A stretch of DNA of 10,312 nt. Origin: Bacteroidales bacterium UBA2861. GTDB lineage: Bacteria; Bacteroidota; Bacteroidia; Bacteroidales; UBA932. How positions within the stretch are numbered: the stretch's first letter is position 1; every line of letters starts with the position of its first letter. The position numbers were made by a program, and so were the translations under genes. This document shows, in pieces, positions 1-7,934 of this stretch. Below the pieces are notes generated by a model. It saw only the letters and a program-made list of their open reading frames with translations, was not told where the DNA came from and did no database searches. The DNA lies in contig DEFD01000006.1 of the NCBI GenBank assembly GCA_002350615.1, positions 5,082 through 15,393 of the forward strand, written 5' to 3'.

Positions 1-716
1 GCGATGGTGATGTCCTTGCCGGGCTCCAGACCTGCGGCCTTGATGGCCTCGATGATGCAGTCGAGAGCGTCGTCGATGCCCTTCAGTGCGGGAGCGAAAC
101 CGCCCTCGTCACCTACTGCGGTGGAGCATCCGCGGCCCTTGAGGACCTTCTGCAGAGCGTGGAAAACCTCAGCGCCCATGCGGACGGCCTCGGCCTCGTT
201 CTGAGCGCCTACGGGGCGGATCATGAACTCCTGGAAAGCGATGGGAGCGTCGGAGTGTGCACCGCCGTTGATGATGTTCATCATGGGAACGGGGAGTACA
301 TAGGTGTTGGTGCCGCCGATATACCTGTAAAGAGGAATGTCGAGGTAGTTTGCCGCTGCGTGAGCGACTGCGAGGCTGACGCCGAGGATGGCGTTTGCGC
401 CGAGTTTGCTCTTGGTGGGAGTGCCGTCGAGCTCGATCATGGTCTTGTCGATGGCGCGCTGCTCGAGGGCGGACATGCCGATGATGGCGGGAGCGATGAT
501 GTCGTTCACGTTGGCGACTGCCTTGAGAACGCCCTTGCCACCGTAGCGCTTCTTGTCGCCGTCGCGGAGCTCGAGAGCTTCGTTCTCACCGGTGGAAGCT
601 CCTGAAGGAACTGCTGCCACACCCTTGATGCCGGATTCGAGGATAACCTCTACTTCTACTGTCGGATTTCCACGTGAATCGAGGATTTCGCGACCTGTAA
701 CCTGAATAATTCTCAT
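1..716 (-). CDS. eno: Enolase (phosphopyruvate hydratase), N-terminal part, truncated by the window edge
   Basis: Cytoplasmic glycolytic enzyme that interconverts 2-phosphoglycerate and phosphoenolpyruvate. Reading the minus strand from ATG at 716-714 gives 238 complete codons of a protein that is normally about 430 residues, so the C-terminal part of the barrel lies outside the window. Visible family hallmarks are an N-terminal stretch with DSRGNPTVEVEV (residues 13-24), the mobile loop PSGASTGE (37-44), KLGANAILGVSLA, the NGGAHSD segment carrying the substrate-loop histidine, FQEFMI, and VGDEGGF, whose Glu204 corresponds to the catalytic acid/base (Glu208 in E. coli). The start is fixed by the conserved N-terminus MRIIQVTGREILDSRG. 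No clear Shine-Dalgarno is seen, only AT-rich DNA, as is usual in Bacteroidota. It is divergent from the HTCS gene and unrelated to it in function, so it marks the boundary of the glycan locus. Confidence 0.98.
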   Translation of the reverse strand, partial: MRIIQVTGREILDSRGNPTVEVEVILESGIKGVAAVPSGASTGENEALELRDGDKKRYGGKGVLKAVANVNDIIAPAIIGMSALEQRAIDKTMIELDGTPTKSKLGANAILGVSLAVAHAAANYLDIPLYRYIGGTNTYVLPVPMMNIINGGAHSDAPIAFQEFMIRPVGAQNEAEAVRMGAEVFHALQKVLKGRGCSTAVGDEGGFAPALKGIDDALDCIIEAIKAAGLEPGKDITI

Positions 717-757
717 AATTTTATAATAAATTGAACATATTCGCTTAAAAAGCGGCA

Positions 758-765
758 CAAAATTA
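758..765 (-). promoter_or_regulatory. eno: Candidate -7 box for enolase
   Basis: On the minus strand these bases read TAATTTTG, a full match to the Bacteroidota -7 consensus TAnnTTTG. It lies about 41 bp upstream of the enolase ATG, which would leave a leader of roughly 35 nt. No TTG or TTTG -33 element is visible at the usual spacing, so the call rests on the -7 box and its position in the gap. AT-rich DNA can give such an 8-mer by chance. Confidence 0.4.
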
Positions 766-813
766 CGAATTCTTTATAAGATTTCATAAAAACAACACTA
801 AAAATATTATTCT

Positions 814-821
814 TATATTTG
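814..821 (+). promoter_or_regulatory. Candidate -7 box for the HTCS gene
   Basis: The bases read TATATTTG, a full match to the Bacteroidota -7 consensus TAnnTTTG. They lie 27 bp upstream of the ATG at 849, giving a predicted leader of about 20 nt. No convincing -33 TTTG is seen near 790-795. The box overlaps a TTG at 819 that could be misread as a start codon. If this promoter is used, that TTG would sit at or before the transcription start and could not begin the protein. Confidence 0.4.
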
Positions 822-848
822 TTTTTCGAACCATACGCCGAAACTGTC

Positions 849-3800
849 ATGTCCCGCCGCGCCGCATTGATCATATCGCTCTTGCTACTGCCCCTGTGGG
901 GCCGGGCTGTAAACCTGCGGTTCCACGCTATGCCGGAGACATCTTACTACGGAGGCATCCACAGCATAGCCAAGGACAGCCTCGGACGTATCTGGTTCAG
1001 CGGGTTCGACGCCATTTATATGTATAATGGCGTTTCTTTCACCCTTATGAACGAGTACATCACCCGGCAGGCTCCGGAGCGATATTGGAGCATAGGCTGG
1101 CTGGTGACCGATAAAAACGGGGTGCTTTATGCTGCTACCAATCACGGCCTGCAGCGCTTCAATTGCGCGTACCATCGCTTCGAAAAGGCTCTGGACGGTA
1201 ATATCGGGGCAATTGAAAAGACCTCCGACGGCACGGTCTGGATGATATGCGATGGAAGAATCACAGGTCTGGACGGTAAAGTCCTGCCACTCCCGGAAGG
1301 CTTGAATCCGGATCCTATGAAACTATCCCTTTCCTGCTCAGGAGAGCATTTGTACGTGGGTTCCGAAGGCCGTCTCTACAGAGGCTCTATAGGTGGAAAC
1401 TGGGCCTTTTTCGGGGATTTTTCTCCCGGGCAGGTGGTAGATGTGAAGGAGGATAGTGAGCGTATTTACGTGCTTACGCTGTCCGACGGCCTTTACGAAT
1501 GCGGGAACAGCGGCGATGTTATCCGGCGCTTTACCCTTCCGATTGAAAACGACCGTTCTTCCACTGCCAAGCAACTTTACCTCGACAGTGAAGGCAAGGT
1601 ATGGGTTGCAACTCAGTATGGGCTGATGATTGTCTGCCCCAGAAGCGGGCGTACGGAACTGCTTCGGGCAAACCTGAAATATCCTTTCTCCCTTCCCACC
1701 AATTCCGTCTGGTCTTTCTTCCCGGATCCCGACGGCGGGGTGTGGGTGGGAACCTATGGCGGCAAACTTGCCTATGCCACCAGGGGGGACAGTGATGCAG
1801 GGTACTTTTTCAAGGCTACCCCCGGCGGTCTGGGGCACCCCATTGTCAGTGCTTTCTGCGAAGATAAGGAAGGTCATCTGTGGATAGGTACGGACGGTGG
1901 GGGCATTACCGTATGGGACAGGAACAAGGGCGATTTCCGGTATTATACCCAACAGGATGGAAGCGGCCTTAGTTCCAATATGGTGAAAAAACTGTGGACA
2001 GATAAAAACGGCACCATCTGGGCATCTTTCTTCAATTCCGGTGTACAGACCTTCGACAGCCGCAGCGGCCGTTTTCGTGCCCTGAGCATCACCCGCGGGC
2101 CGGACGACGACCCGCTCAGCGTCTATGATTTCGTGCCGGACGGCAAGGGAGGAATATGGATGTCCGACCCGGACTCCCGTTTCATGCACGCCAGTCTGGA
2201 TAATGGAAAGATCAGCCGCCTAAGCAGCCGTCAGGTTCGCCAGGTGGAAACCTTCTTCAACGATGGGAAGGGGTGCTTGTGGCTGCTGACACATCAGGGC
2301 CTGCACGTGCTGGACGATTCTACCCTGGACGTCTTGAGAACCTATCGTCTGGAAGGGCAGTCCTACGCTGTTAACAACCTTTGCTGCTATTGCAGATGCT
2401 CCAATGGAGAGCTTCTGTTGGGCACCAAGGGCGGCGGGCTGAACGTTCTGGCCAAGGATGGAACCTACACCAATATCCCCCTTAACGGACGCACCGTGTT
2501 CGGAATAGTGGAGGATCCAGTATCGAAGGAAGTCTGGTTCAGTACAGACGAGGGACTGTTCCGCAGGACCGACGGGCGCATCGTGCCATCCACTCTCAAT
2601 ACTCCCAGCCACTGTGGAGCGTTCTACGTCCGCTCTGCTTTTGTGAGTTCCAAGGGAGAACTGATGTTCGGAGGCACCGATGGTTTCATCCTTTTCCGTC
2701 CTGGAGACATTCGCACCAACCAGCACAAGAGCGTGGTTTTCTTTACGGATGTGCGGGTTAATGCCAGTCCGGTCCCGACAGAACAATACATAGGGCCGAA
2801 TAAGAGCCTTTCGCTCAATCACAGGCAGTCCAATATCGCTCTCGGGTTTTCTTCCGACAGTTATCTTCACGCCGAAAACAACCGCTATGCGTGCCGCCTG
2901 GTGGGGTTGTCGGATGAGTGGACAACCCTTGATCCGGGGCAGAATACAATGCGTTATTATGACTTGAATCCGGGCAGTTATCGTTTCGAAGTCAAGGCAT
3001 CGAACAACGATGGCCTGTGGGGAGACAGTGTCACTGCAATGGAGTTGACCATACATCCAAGTCCTTTCCTCTCCTGGTGGGCACAAATGCTCTACGCTAT
3101 CATCGTGCTGGCCCTGATATACCTGGTATGGCGCTTTTTCACCAATAAGAAGATATATCGCCACGAGCTTGAGATGGAGAAGTTGAAGGAGAAGAATATG
3201 CAGGAACTGTCGCGGGCCAGAATCAAGTTCTTTACCAATATCTCCCATGACCTGAAGACTCCGCTTACTCTCATAGTGGATCCTCTGCGCAAACTCAAGG
3301 AGCGCCTTCCGGAGGATTCTCCGGCCAACAAATATGCGGTTCACATCGAGAGAAATGTATCCCGGATCCAGCGAATGATAGGGCAGTTGCTGACCTTCCG
3401 TGAGATAGAGAGCAATAAAGTGACCCTGAATCCTGTGGGCGGCGATCTGGTGAGTTTCCTGCGCAGCATTTTTTCCCTTTTCGAGATATATGCCGACCGC
3501 AAGGGTATAGAAATGGATTTCCGTTCCCAATCGGACAGCTATCCTTGTCTTTTCGACCATGAAGTGATAGAAAAGATATTTACCAATATTTTCTCCAATG
3601 CCGTAAAATATACGGTTGAGCAAGGATCCATAGTGCTGCAGATCAAGGAGTCCGGCAGCGGGATAGTGGAGGTGAGCGTCTCCAACACCGGAAACGAGAT
3701 TCCAGAAGACAAACTGTCGCAAATATTCGAGGCTTTCAACCGCACGCGCGAATTCCAGCCCAGTTTCGAGACCAGTACTGGATTGGGGCTGGCAATCGTC

Positions 3801-4769
3801 AAAGAGCTTGTAGATGAGATAGGCGGCAAAATCAGCGTGAGTTCAGGCAATGCGCAGGTGGTGTTTACCGTCAGCATGCCTCTTCCTCCTGCACCCCATT
3901 CCTTGTCTGCCGAAGAAGATGAATCTCTTTCTTATGGTTTTGTGGAGAAAGAAGTGGACGCCCTCATCGAGGAACTGGATGTCAGTGAACAGGCTGCCGA
4001 CCAATCCCGCAAGGCGCACACGATAGTGGTCATAGATGACGATGAACAGCTCCGCTCTTATCTTCAGGAACACCTGTCCGCCCGTTTCAACGTATACTCC
4101 TCTGCCGATGGGGCGGACGGAATCGAAAAGGTGGACAAGGTCCATCCAAATTTGGTCATCACAGATCTGATGATGGGAGATACGGACGGATTCGAAGTGT
4201 GCCGCCACCTTCGCGGCAGCCTCAAATCCAGCCATATCCCTGTAGTCGTCCTTTCGGGCAATGGAGATATGAAGGTGAAAGCGATGGAAAGCGGAGCCAA
4301 CGTATTCATAGAGAAGCCATTCGATATGGAGTTCCTGCTTTCGCAGGTGGACGGACTCTTGAGGATGCAGGAAGAACTCCGGAACTATTATTCGAAGAAG
4401 TTCGTGGCAGAGCCGTCCAAACTGGTCATATCCTCTATGGACGAAGCCCTTCTCTCCAAGGCGATGGATGCCATAGAGAAGAATATGGACAACAACGAAT
4501 ACGACGTGGACGAATTCGTCTACGATATGGCGGTCGGCCGTACTATCCTCTATCAGAAGATCAAGGATATAACCGGAATGTCCATCAAGGAGTTTATCCT
4601 GGATATCCGGCTGAAACGCGCGGCGCAGTTGCTGAAGGACTCCGACCTCACCATTTCCGAGATATCGGACCGCACCGGATTTGCCAATCCGAAGTATTTC
4701 AGCGTCTGCTTCAAGCGGCGCTACGACATTTCTCCTTCCGACTTTAAGAAGCAAGAAAATCCCGCTTAG
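849..4769 (+). CDS. Hybrid two-component system sensor kinase/response regulator (HTCS) with AraC-type output
   Basis: Inner-membrane one-protein signalling system: a periplasmic sensor detects a glycan fragment and a cytoplasmic DNA-binding domain activates the PUL. The ATG at 849 gives 1306 residues, within the family's usual 1300-1400, and places a signal peptide (residues 1-20, RR then a leucine-rich core) at the N-terminus. Residues about 25-650 carry many Reg_prop beta-propeller repeats (D..G.lW.gt..Gl pattern), then a Y_Y_Y domain (about 678-737) and a membrane helix (743-764). The kinase has H800 in NISHDLKTPLTL, N-box N917 and G2 box TGLGLAIV (977-984). The receiver has acidic residues D1063/D1064, phospho-acceptor D1106 in VITDLMMGD, and K1156. 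An AraC-family helix-turn-helix fills about 1214-1302. The G1 box is NTGNEIP (946-952) rather than DxGxG. The downstream lipoprotein/susC operon is the likely target. The ligand is unknown. Confidence 0.96.
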   Translation: MSRRAALIISLLLLPLWGRAVNLRFHAMPETSYYGGIHSIAKDSLGRIWFSGFDAIYMYNGVSFTLMNEYITRQAPERYWSIGWLVTDKNGVLYAATNHGLQRFNCAYHRFEKALDGNIGAIEKTSDGTVWMICDGRITGLDGKVLPLPEGLNPDPMKLSLSCSGEHLYVGSEGRLYRGSIGGNWAFFGDFSPGQVVDVKEDSERIYVLTLSDGLYECGNSGDVIRRFTLPIENDRSSTAKQLYLDSEGKVWVATQYGLMIVCPRSGRTELLRANLKYPFSLPTNSVWSFFPDPDGGVWVGTYGGKLAYATRGDSDAGYFFKATPGGLGHPIVSAFCEDKEGHLWIGTDGGGITVWDRNKGDFRYYTQQDGSGLSSNMVKKLWTDKNGTIWASFFNSGVQTFDSRSGRFRALSITRGPDDDPLSVYDFVPDGKGGIWMSDPDSRFMHASLDNGKISRLSSRQVRQVETFFNDGKGCLWLLTHQGLHVLDDSTLDVLRTYRLEGQSYAVNNLCCYCRCSNGELLLGTKGGGLNVLAKDGTYTNIPLNGRTVFGIVEDPVSKEVWFSTDEGLFRRTDGRIVPSTLNTPSHCGAFYVRSAFVSSKGELMFGGTDGFILFRPGDIRTNQHKSVVFFTDVRVNASPVPTEQYIGPNKSLSLNHRQSNIALGFSSDSYLHAENNRYACRLVGLSDEWTTLDPGQNTMRYYDLNPGSYRFEVKASNNDGLWGDSVTAMELTIHPSPFLSWWAQMLYAIIVLALIYLVWRFFTNKKIYRHELEMEKLKEKNMQELSRARIKFFTNISHDLKTPLTLIVDPLRKLKERLPEDSPANKYAVHIERNVSRIQRMIGQLLTFREIESNKVTLNPVGGDLVSFLRSIFSLFEIYADRKGIEMDFRSQSDSYPCLFDHEVIEKIFTNIFSNAVKYTVEQGSIVLQIKESGSGIVEVSVSNTGNEIPEDKLSQIFEAFNRTREFQPSFETSTGLGLAIVKELVDEIGGKISVSSGNAQVVFTVSMPLPPAPHSLSAEEDESLSYGFVEKEVDALIEELDVSEQAADQSRKAHTIVVIDDDEQLRSYLQEHLSARFNVYSSADGADGIEKVDKVHPNLVITDLMMGDTDGFEVCRHLRGSLKSSHIPVVVLSGNGDMKVKAMESGANVFIEKPFDMEFLLSQVDGLLRMQEELRNYYSKKFVAEPSKLVISSMDEALLSKAMDAIEKNMDNNEYDVDEFVYDMAVGRTILYQKIKDITGMSIKEFILDIRLKRAAQLLKDSDLTISEISDRTGFANPKYFSVCFKRRYDISPSDFKKQENPA

Positions 4770-4789
4770 AACGCACTCTGTGGGGGTGT

Positions 4790-4819
4790 GTACAAAATGA
4801 AACCATTTCCGTACGAACT
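4790..4819 (+). repeat. Short direct repeat with 21-bp spacing, possible HTCS binding site
   Basis: GTACAAAAT at 4790-4798 is repeated as GTACGAACT at 4811-4819, 7 of 9 positions alike, with starts 21 bp apart (about two helical turns). AraC-family proteins commonly bind direct repeats on one face of DNA, and araI1/araI2 in E. coli also have a 21-bp period. The repeat ends about 28 bp upstream of the candidate -7 box at 4847, where an activator would be expected. The match is short, overlaps the hairpin at 4800-4832 and may be chance. Confidence 0.25.
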
Positions 4820-4837
4820 AGGGAAGTGGTTTTTATT
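4800..4837 (+). terminator. Probable intrinsic terminator after the HTCS gene
   Basis: AAACCATTTCC at 4800-4810 pairs with GGAAGTGGTTT at 4822-4832: 11 continuous pairs including one G-T, with an 11-nt loop. The right arm runs into further T's (TTTTTATT). It begins 30 bp after the HTCS stop codon, the expected place for a terminator separating the regulator from the operon it probably controls. The loop is rather long and the stem only moderately GC-rich, so efficiency is uncertain. Confidence 0.55.
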
Positions 4838-4846
4838 CATATTATT

Positions 4847-4854
4847 TACCTTCG
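4847..4854 (+). promoter_or_regulatory. Weak candidate -7 box for the lipoprotein/susC operon
   Basis: TACCTTCG differs from the Bacteroidota consensus TAnnTTTG at one base. It lies 24 bp upstream of the ATG at 4879, giving a leader of under 20 nt. No -33 TTTG is visible at the usual distance; T-rich DNA after the hairpin occupies that place. A weak core promoter would fit an operon that needs an activator such as the upstream HTCS. Confidence 0.28.
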
Positions 4855-4878
4855 CATCAAAACACGAAACAAAGGCCA

Positions 4879-6384
4879 ATGAATCGTTTCACTAAACTCT
4901 TGATAATCGCAGCAGTCTGCCTGCCTGCCGCAGTCTCTTGCAACTCCGGAAAAGTTGTTTTCACCCCAGACACCGAAACCGTCCTCCGCAATCCGCTGAA
5001 CGGCTGGGTAATGTATCTCCGCAGGGACTGGGACGAAAACTTCTGGGAAAGCAACGGCTACGACTCAATGCTCACATCTACCGGCGAGACGGTAAAAGTC
5101 AGCGATTATGCCAACACGGCTTACGTCCGCACCAGTTGGTTGGCATTCGAGCCCGAAGAAGGTAAATATGCCTGGCTGGATCCGGATTCCAGGCTCAACA
5201 AACTCTTCCAATCCATTCTGGACAGGGGGATGAAGCTGAGTTTCCGCATTGTCGTGGATGGCCGTGATCAGCGTCAGAACACCCCCGACTATGTTTTCGA
5301 TGCAGGTGCAGAATATTTCACGTCGATGGTCGGCAGGAACGAGGTCCGCACTCCTTATCCGGACGACCCGGTTTTCCAGGCAAAATACGGAAAGTTCATA
5401 GAGGCTCTCGCCGCCGAATATAATGATATCGACAAGGTGGATTTCATCGACGCCTATGGCCTTGGCAAATGGGGAGAGGGGCACAGCCTCATCTACAAGG
5501 ATCCTACCAAGAACAGCGAGGTGATGCAGTGGATAACCACCCTCTACGCCCGGACTTTTACCGAAGTTCCCCTCGTGATCAACTACCATCGCCTGATAGG
5601 GGAGCCCAGCGCAAATGGCTGGGGGCCCGTGTCTGAGGTTTCCGAAAGGCTTCTGCGTCAGGCAATCGCCAACGGCTACAGCCTCCGCCACGATGCATTC
5701 GGGATGAATGGTTATTATCAGCAGTGGGAAAAAGAATTTGCGGCGGAATGGAATTTCAAGCGTCCCATCATCATGGAAGGAGGATGGATTACCGCAGCGC
5801 ATCACCGTTATTGGACGGATCCTTCCGGAGAATACCGGGAAGGGCATTCCGAGGATGTGCGCAAGGGAGAGTTCAAGGCAGCTCAAGAGGCGCGCGTAAA
5901 TATGATGGACCTGCGCGTGAACGATGAAGTCCGCTCCTGGTTCGGCCAGGAGTTCGAACTCGTGAAGCGCTTTGTGGCGGAAGGCGGATACAGGCTTTAT
6001 CCCGTTTGGATAAAAGCTCCATCCAAGGCTTCCGGCAGCATAAAATTGGAATATGAGTGGAAAAACATGGGCTGGGGATACTGCCCGGTAAACATTCCTC
6101 AGTGGGATTGGCGCTATACCGTGGGCTTTGCTCTTCTGGATGAGGCAGGCCAGCCCGTGAAGAAATGGGCCTCCGACGACACAGACCTTGCCACCTGGTT
6201 GAAAGAGTCGGTAAACCGTTACAGCCAGACTTTGGCCCTGGACGATGTGCCGGCTGGCACATACACCCTCGCCACCGCTCTCGTGGACAGGCGCAATGCC
6301 CTGGACCCCGGGCTCGATGTTGCGGTGGATCCTTCACTGAAAGTTAACGGATGGGTCAAAGTCCGCCAGATAGAGATAAAGTAG
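4879..6384 (+). CDS. Putative TIM-barrel glycoside-hydrolase-like lipoprotein, DUF4832-like C-terminus (paralog 1)
   Basis: 501-residue predicted lipoprotein; signal peptide 1-20 ends in AAVS before Cys21. The residues after the cysteine (NSGK) lack the acidic surface-export signal, so it may face the periplasm. The mature protein starts with a block around RNPLNGWV (37-44), then RTSWLAFEPEEGKYAW (84-99), typical of the first strands of glycosidase barrels (a W..EP..G.Y.W pattern). Further blocks are SFRIVVDGRDQ (121-131), YGLGKWGEGH (193-202) and FKRPIIMEGG (293-302). Glu200 and Glu300 are candidates for an acid/base and nucleophile pair as in clan GH-A; this is inference. Residues about 375-501 look like a beta-sandwich (NMGWGYCPVNIPQW) resembling DUF4832. 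It is first in the operon, preceded by AAAGGCC, and its stop lies 3 bp before the next ATG. It could instead be a glycan-binding protein. Substrate unknown. Confidence 0.72.
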   Translation: MNRFTKLLIIAAVCLPAAVSCNSGKVVFTPDTETVLRNPLNGWVMYLRRDWDENFWESNGYDSMLTSTGETVKVSDYANTAYVRTSWLAFEPEEGKYAWLDPDSRLNKLFQSILDRGMKLSFRIVVDGRDQRQNTPDYVFDAGAEYFTSMVGRNEVRTPYPDDPVFQAKYGKFIEALAAEYNDIDKVDFIDAYGLGKWGEGHSLIYKDPTKNSEVMQWITTLYARTFTEVPLVINYHRLIGEPSANGWGPVSEVSERLLRQAIANGYSLRHDAFGMNGYYQQWEKEFAAEWNFKRPIIMEGGWITAAHHRYWTDPSGEYREGHSEDVRKGEFKAAQEARVNMMDLRVNDEVRSWFGQEFELVKRFVAEGGYRLYPVWIKAPSKASGSIKLEYEWKNMGWGYCPVNIPQWDWRYTVGFALLDEAGQPVKKWASDDTDLATWLKESVNRYSQTLALDDVPAGTYTLATALVDRRNALDPGLDVAVDPSLKVNGWVKVRQIEIK

Positions 6385-6387
6385 CCA

Positions 6388-7926
6388 ATGAAGAAGATTA
6401 TCAGCATAATTGCGATTTCGGCAATGGTCTGCCTTGGCTGCGGGAAAGAAGAAAAACCCGCAGGCGGAAGCACCGAAACGAATATGGAGCAGGTCAAAAT
6501 CACTCCGGACCGCACTTCCATTATCAAGAATCCTCTTACCGGATGGGTCCTGTATGTGGGAAGGCAGTGGAATGATACTTTCTGGGCGTCGCAGGGGTAC
6601 GATTCAATGCCGGCCGGCGATGGCACCGTGGTCAAGGTCAGCGACTACGCCACCTGTGCCTATCTTCGCACCAGTTGGAGAAATCTGGAACCCACCGAAG
6701 GGAATTATGTGTGGAAGGATGCGAATTCCAATTTCAGCAAACTGGTCAAAACGCTGAGGGACAGGGGCCTGAAAATGAGTTTCCGAATCGTCGTGGACGG
6801 CCGGGACCAGGGCCTCAATACTCCGGAATATGTGTTCGATGCCGGCTGCTCCTATTACACGGACGGCTCACACCTCACTTGGAAATGCCCTTATCCCGAC
6901 GACCCCGTGTTCCAGCAGAAATATGCAAAGATGCTGAGGGCCTTCGGCGAGGAGTTCAACGATCCCGATAAGACGGAATTCGTCGACGGCTACGGTCTGG
7001 GACTCTGGGGAGAAGGACACACGCTGGTCTATAAGAACAATGCAAACAAGGCCTCGGTTTTCGACTGGATCACCGATCTCTATCTGGAAGCATTCAGCAA
7101 GATTCCCCTCGTTATGAACTATCACAACACCATAGGGGATTCCGTGAACGACAACAAACTCAAATCCGATACCGAAGAACTGCTGGACAGGTGCGTGAAT
7201 AAGGGATACAGCCTTCGTAACGATGCTTTTGGAATGCACACCTACTACACGTCCTGGCATAAGAGTTACGCTTCCAAGTGGTTCTTCAAGCGCCCTATAG
7301 TTATGGAAGGCGGATTTGTGCTGAACACCCACAGATTCTGGATATACCCCGAGGATGGATATCGCGAGGGGCATCCCGAAGATGTGCGCAAAGGTGAATA
7401 TGACCAGTCGGGAGAGAATCACGTGAATATGATGGATTTCCGGACAAACGGCGAAGTGCAGTCCTGGTTCAAGGATGCGTTCGACCTGGTGAATAAATTC
7501 ATCCAGGAAGGCGGCTACCGCCTCTATCCGGATTTGATTTCCGTGCCCGTCGAAGCGGTCCACGGAGCAAAAGTCACGCTCTCTCATCGCTGGATCAACC
7601 TCGGCTGGGGATACTGTCCCACCAATATCCCTCAGTGGAACCAGAAATACAAGGTGGCATTTGCCCTTCTCGACAAGGCAGACGGCAGTATTGTGAAAAC
7701 CTTTGTCGTGGAGGATTCGGACCTGTCGCAGTGGCTGCAGTCCAAGCCTGTCACTTATAATACCGAACTCACCCTCAACGGCTTCCCCGCCGGGCAGTAC
7801 TTATGGGCGGTTGGTGTCGTGGACCGCACCAAGAACGACGCCATCGGAATCAATCTTTCCGTGAAGAAGGATTTCCTTACTGCCGACGGATGGGTCAAAA
7901 TCAAAGAAGTAACTATCAAACAATAA
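6388..7926 (+). CDS. Putative TIM-barrel glycoside-hydrolase-like lipoprotein, likely surface-exposed (paralog 2)
   Basis: 512-residue tandem paralog of the preceding gene, collinear along its whole length. Signal peptide 1-17 leads to Cys18 (MVCLGC; the -3 residue is Cys, slightly off the lipobox consensus). The mature N-terminus is CGKEEK, and a lysine followed by two acidic residues just after the cysteine resembles the Bacteroidota lipoprotein export signal, so this copy is probably displayed on the cell surface. Shared blocks are NPLTGWVLY (48-56), SFRIVVDGRDQ (131-141), NTPEYVFDAG, PYPDDPVFQQKY, YGLGLWGEGH (202-211), FKRPIVMEGG (300-309), REGHPEDVRKGE and the C-terminal NLGWGYCPTNIPQW. 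Candidate catalytic residues are Glu209 and Glu307. The ATG is 3 bp after the upstream stop, suggesting translational coupling, and susC starts 8 bp after its end. A hydrolase role is inferred from fold-like motifs and context, not shown. Confidence 0.72.
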   Translation: MKKIISIIAISAMVCLGCGKEEKPAGGSTETNMEQVKITPDRTSIIKNPLTGWVLYVGRQWNDTFWASQGYDSMPAGDGTVVKVSDYATCAYLRTSWRNLEPTEGNYVWKDANSNFSKLVKTLRDRGLKMSFRIVVDGRDQGLNTPEYVFDAGCSYYTDGSHLTWKCPYPDDPVFQQKYAKMLRAFGEEFNDPDKTEFVDGYGLGLWGEGHTLVYKNNANKASVFDWITDLYLEAFSKIPLVMNYHNTIGDSVNDNKLKSDTEELLDRCVNKGYSLRNDAFGMHTYYTSWHKSYASKWFFKRPIVMEGGFVLNTHRFWIYPEDGYREGHPEDVRKGEYDQSGENHVNMMDFRTNGEVQSWFKDAFDLVNKFIQEGGYRLYPDLISVPVEAVHGAKVTLSHRWINLGWGYCPTNIPQWNQKYKVAFALLDKADGSIVKTFVVEDSDLSQWLQSKPVTYNTELTLNGFPAGQYLWAVGVVDRTKNDAIGINLSVKKDFLTADGWVKIKEVTIKQ

Positions 7927-7934
7927 TAACTATT

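Noticed and set aside
159..605. 148-codon plus-strand open frame in the first 600 bases
   Set aside because: The minus strand encodes highly conserved enolase over the same bases; the plus frame is its shadow.
2220..3722. 500-codon open frame on the minus strand inside the HTCS gene
   Set aside because: It lies fully opposite a gene with clear domains, its translation has no recognisable motifs, and long antisense frames are common in GC-rich coding DNA.
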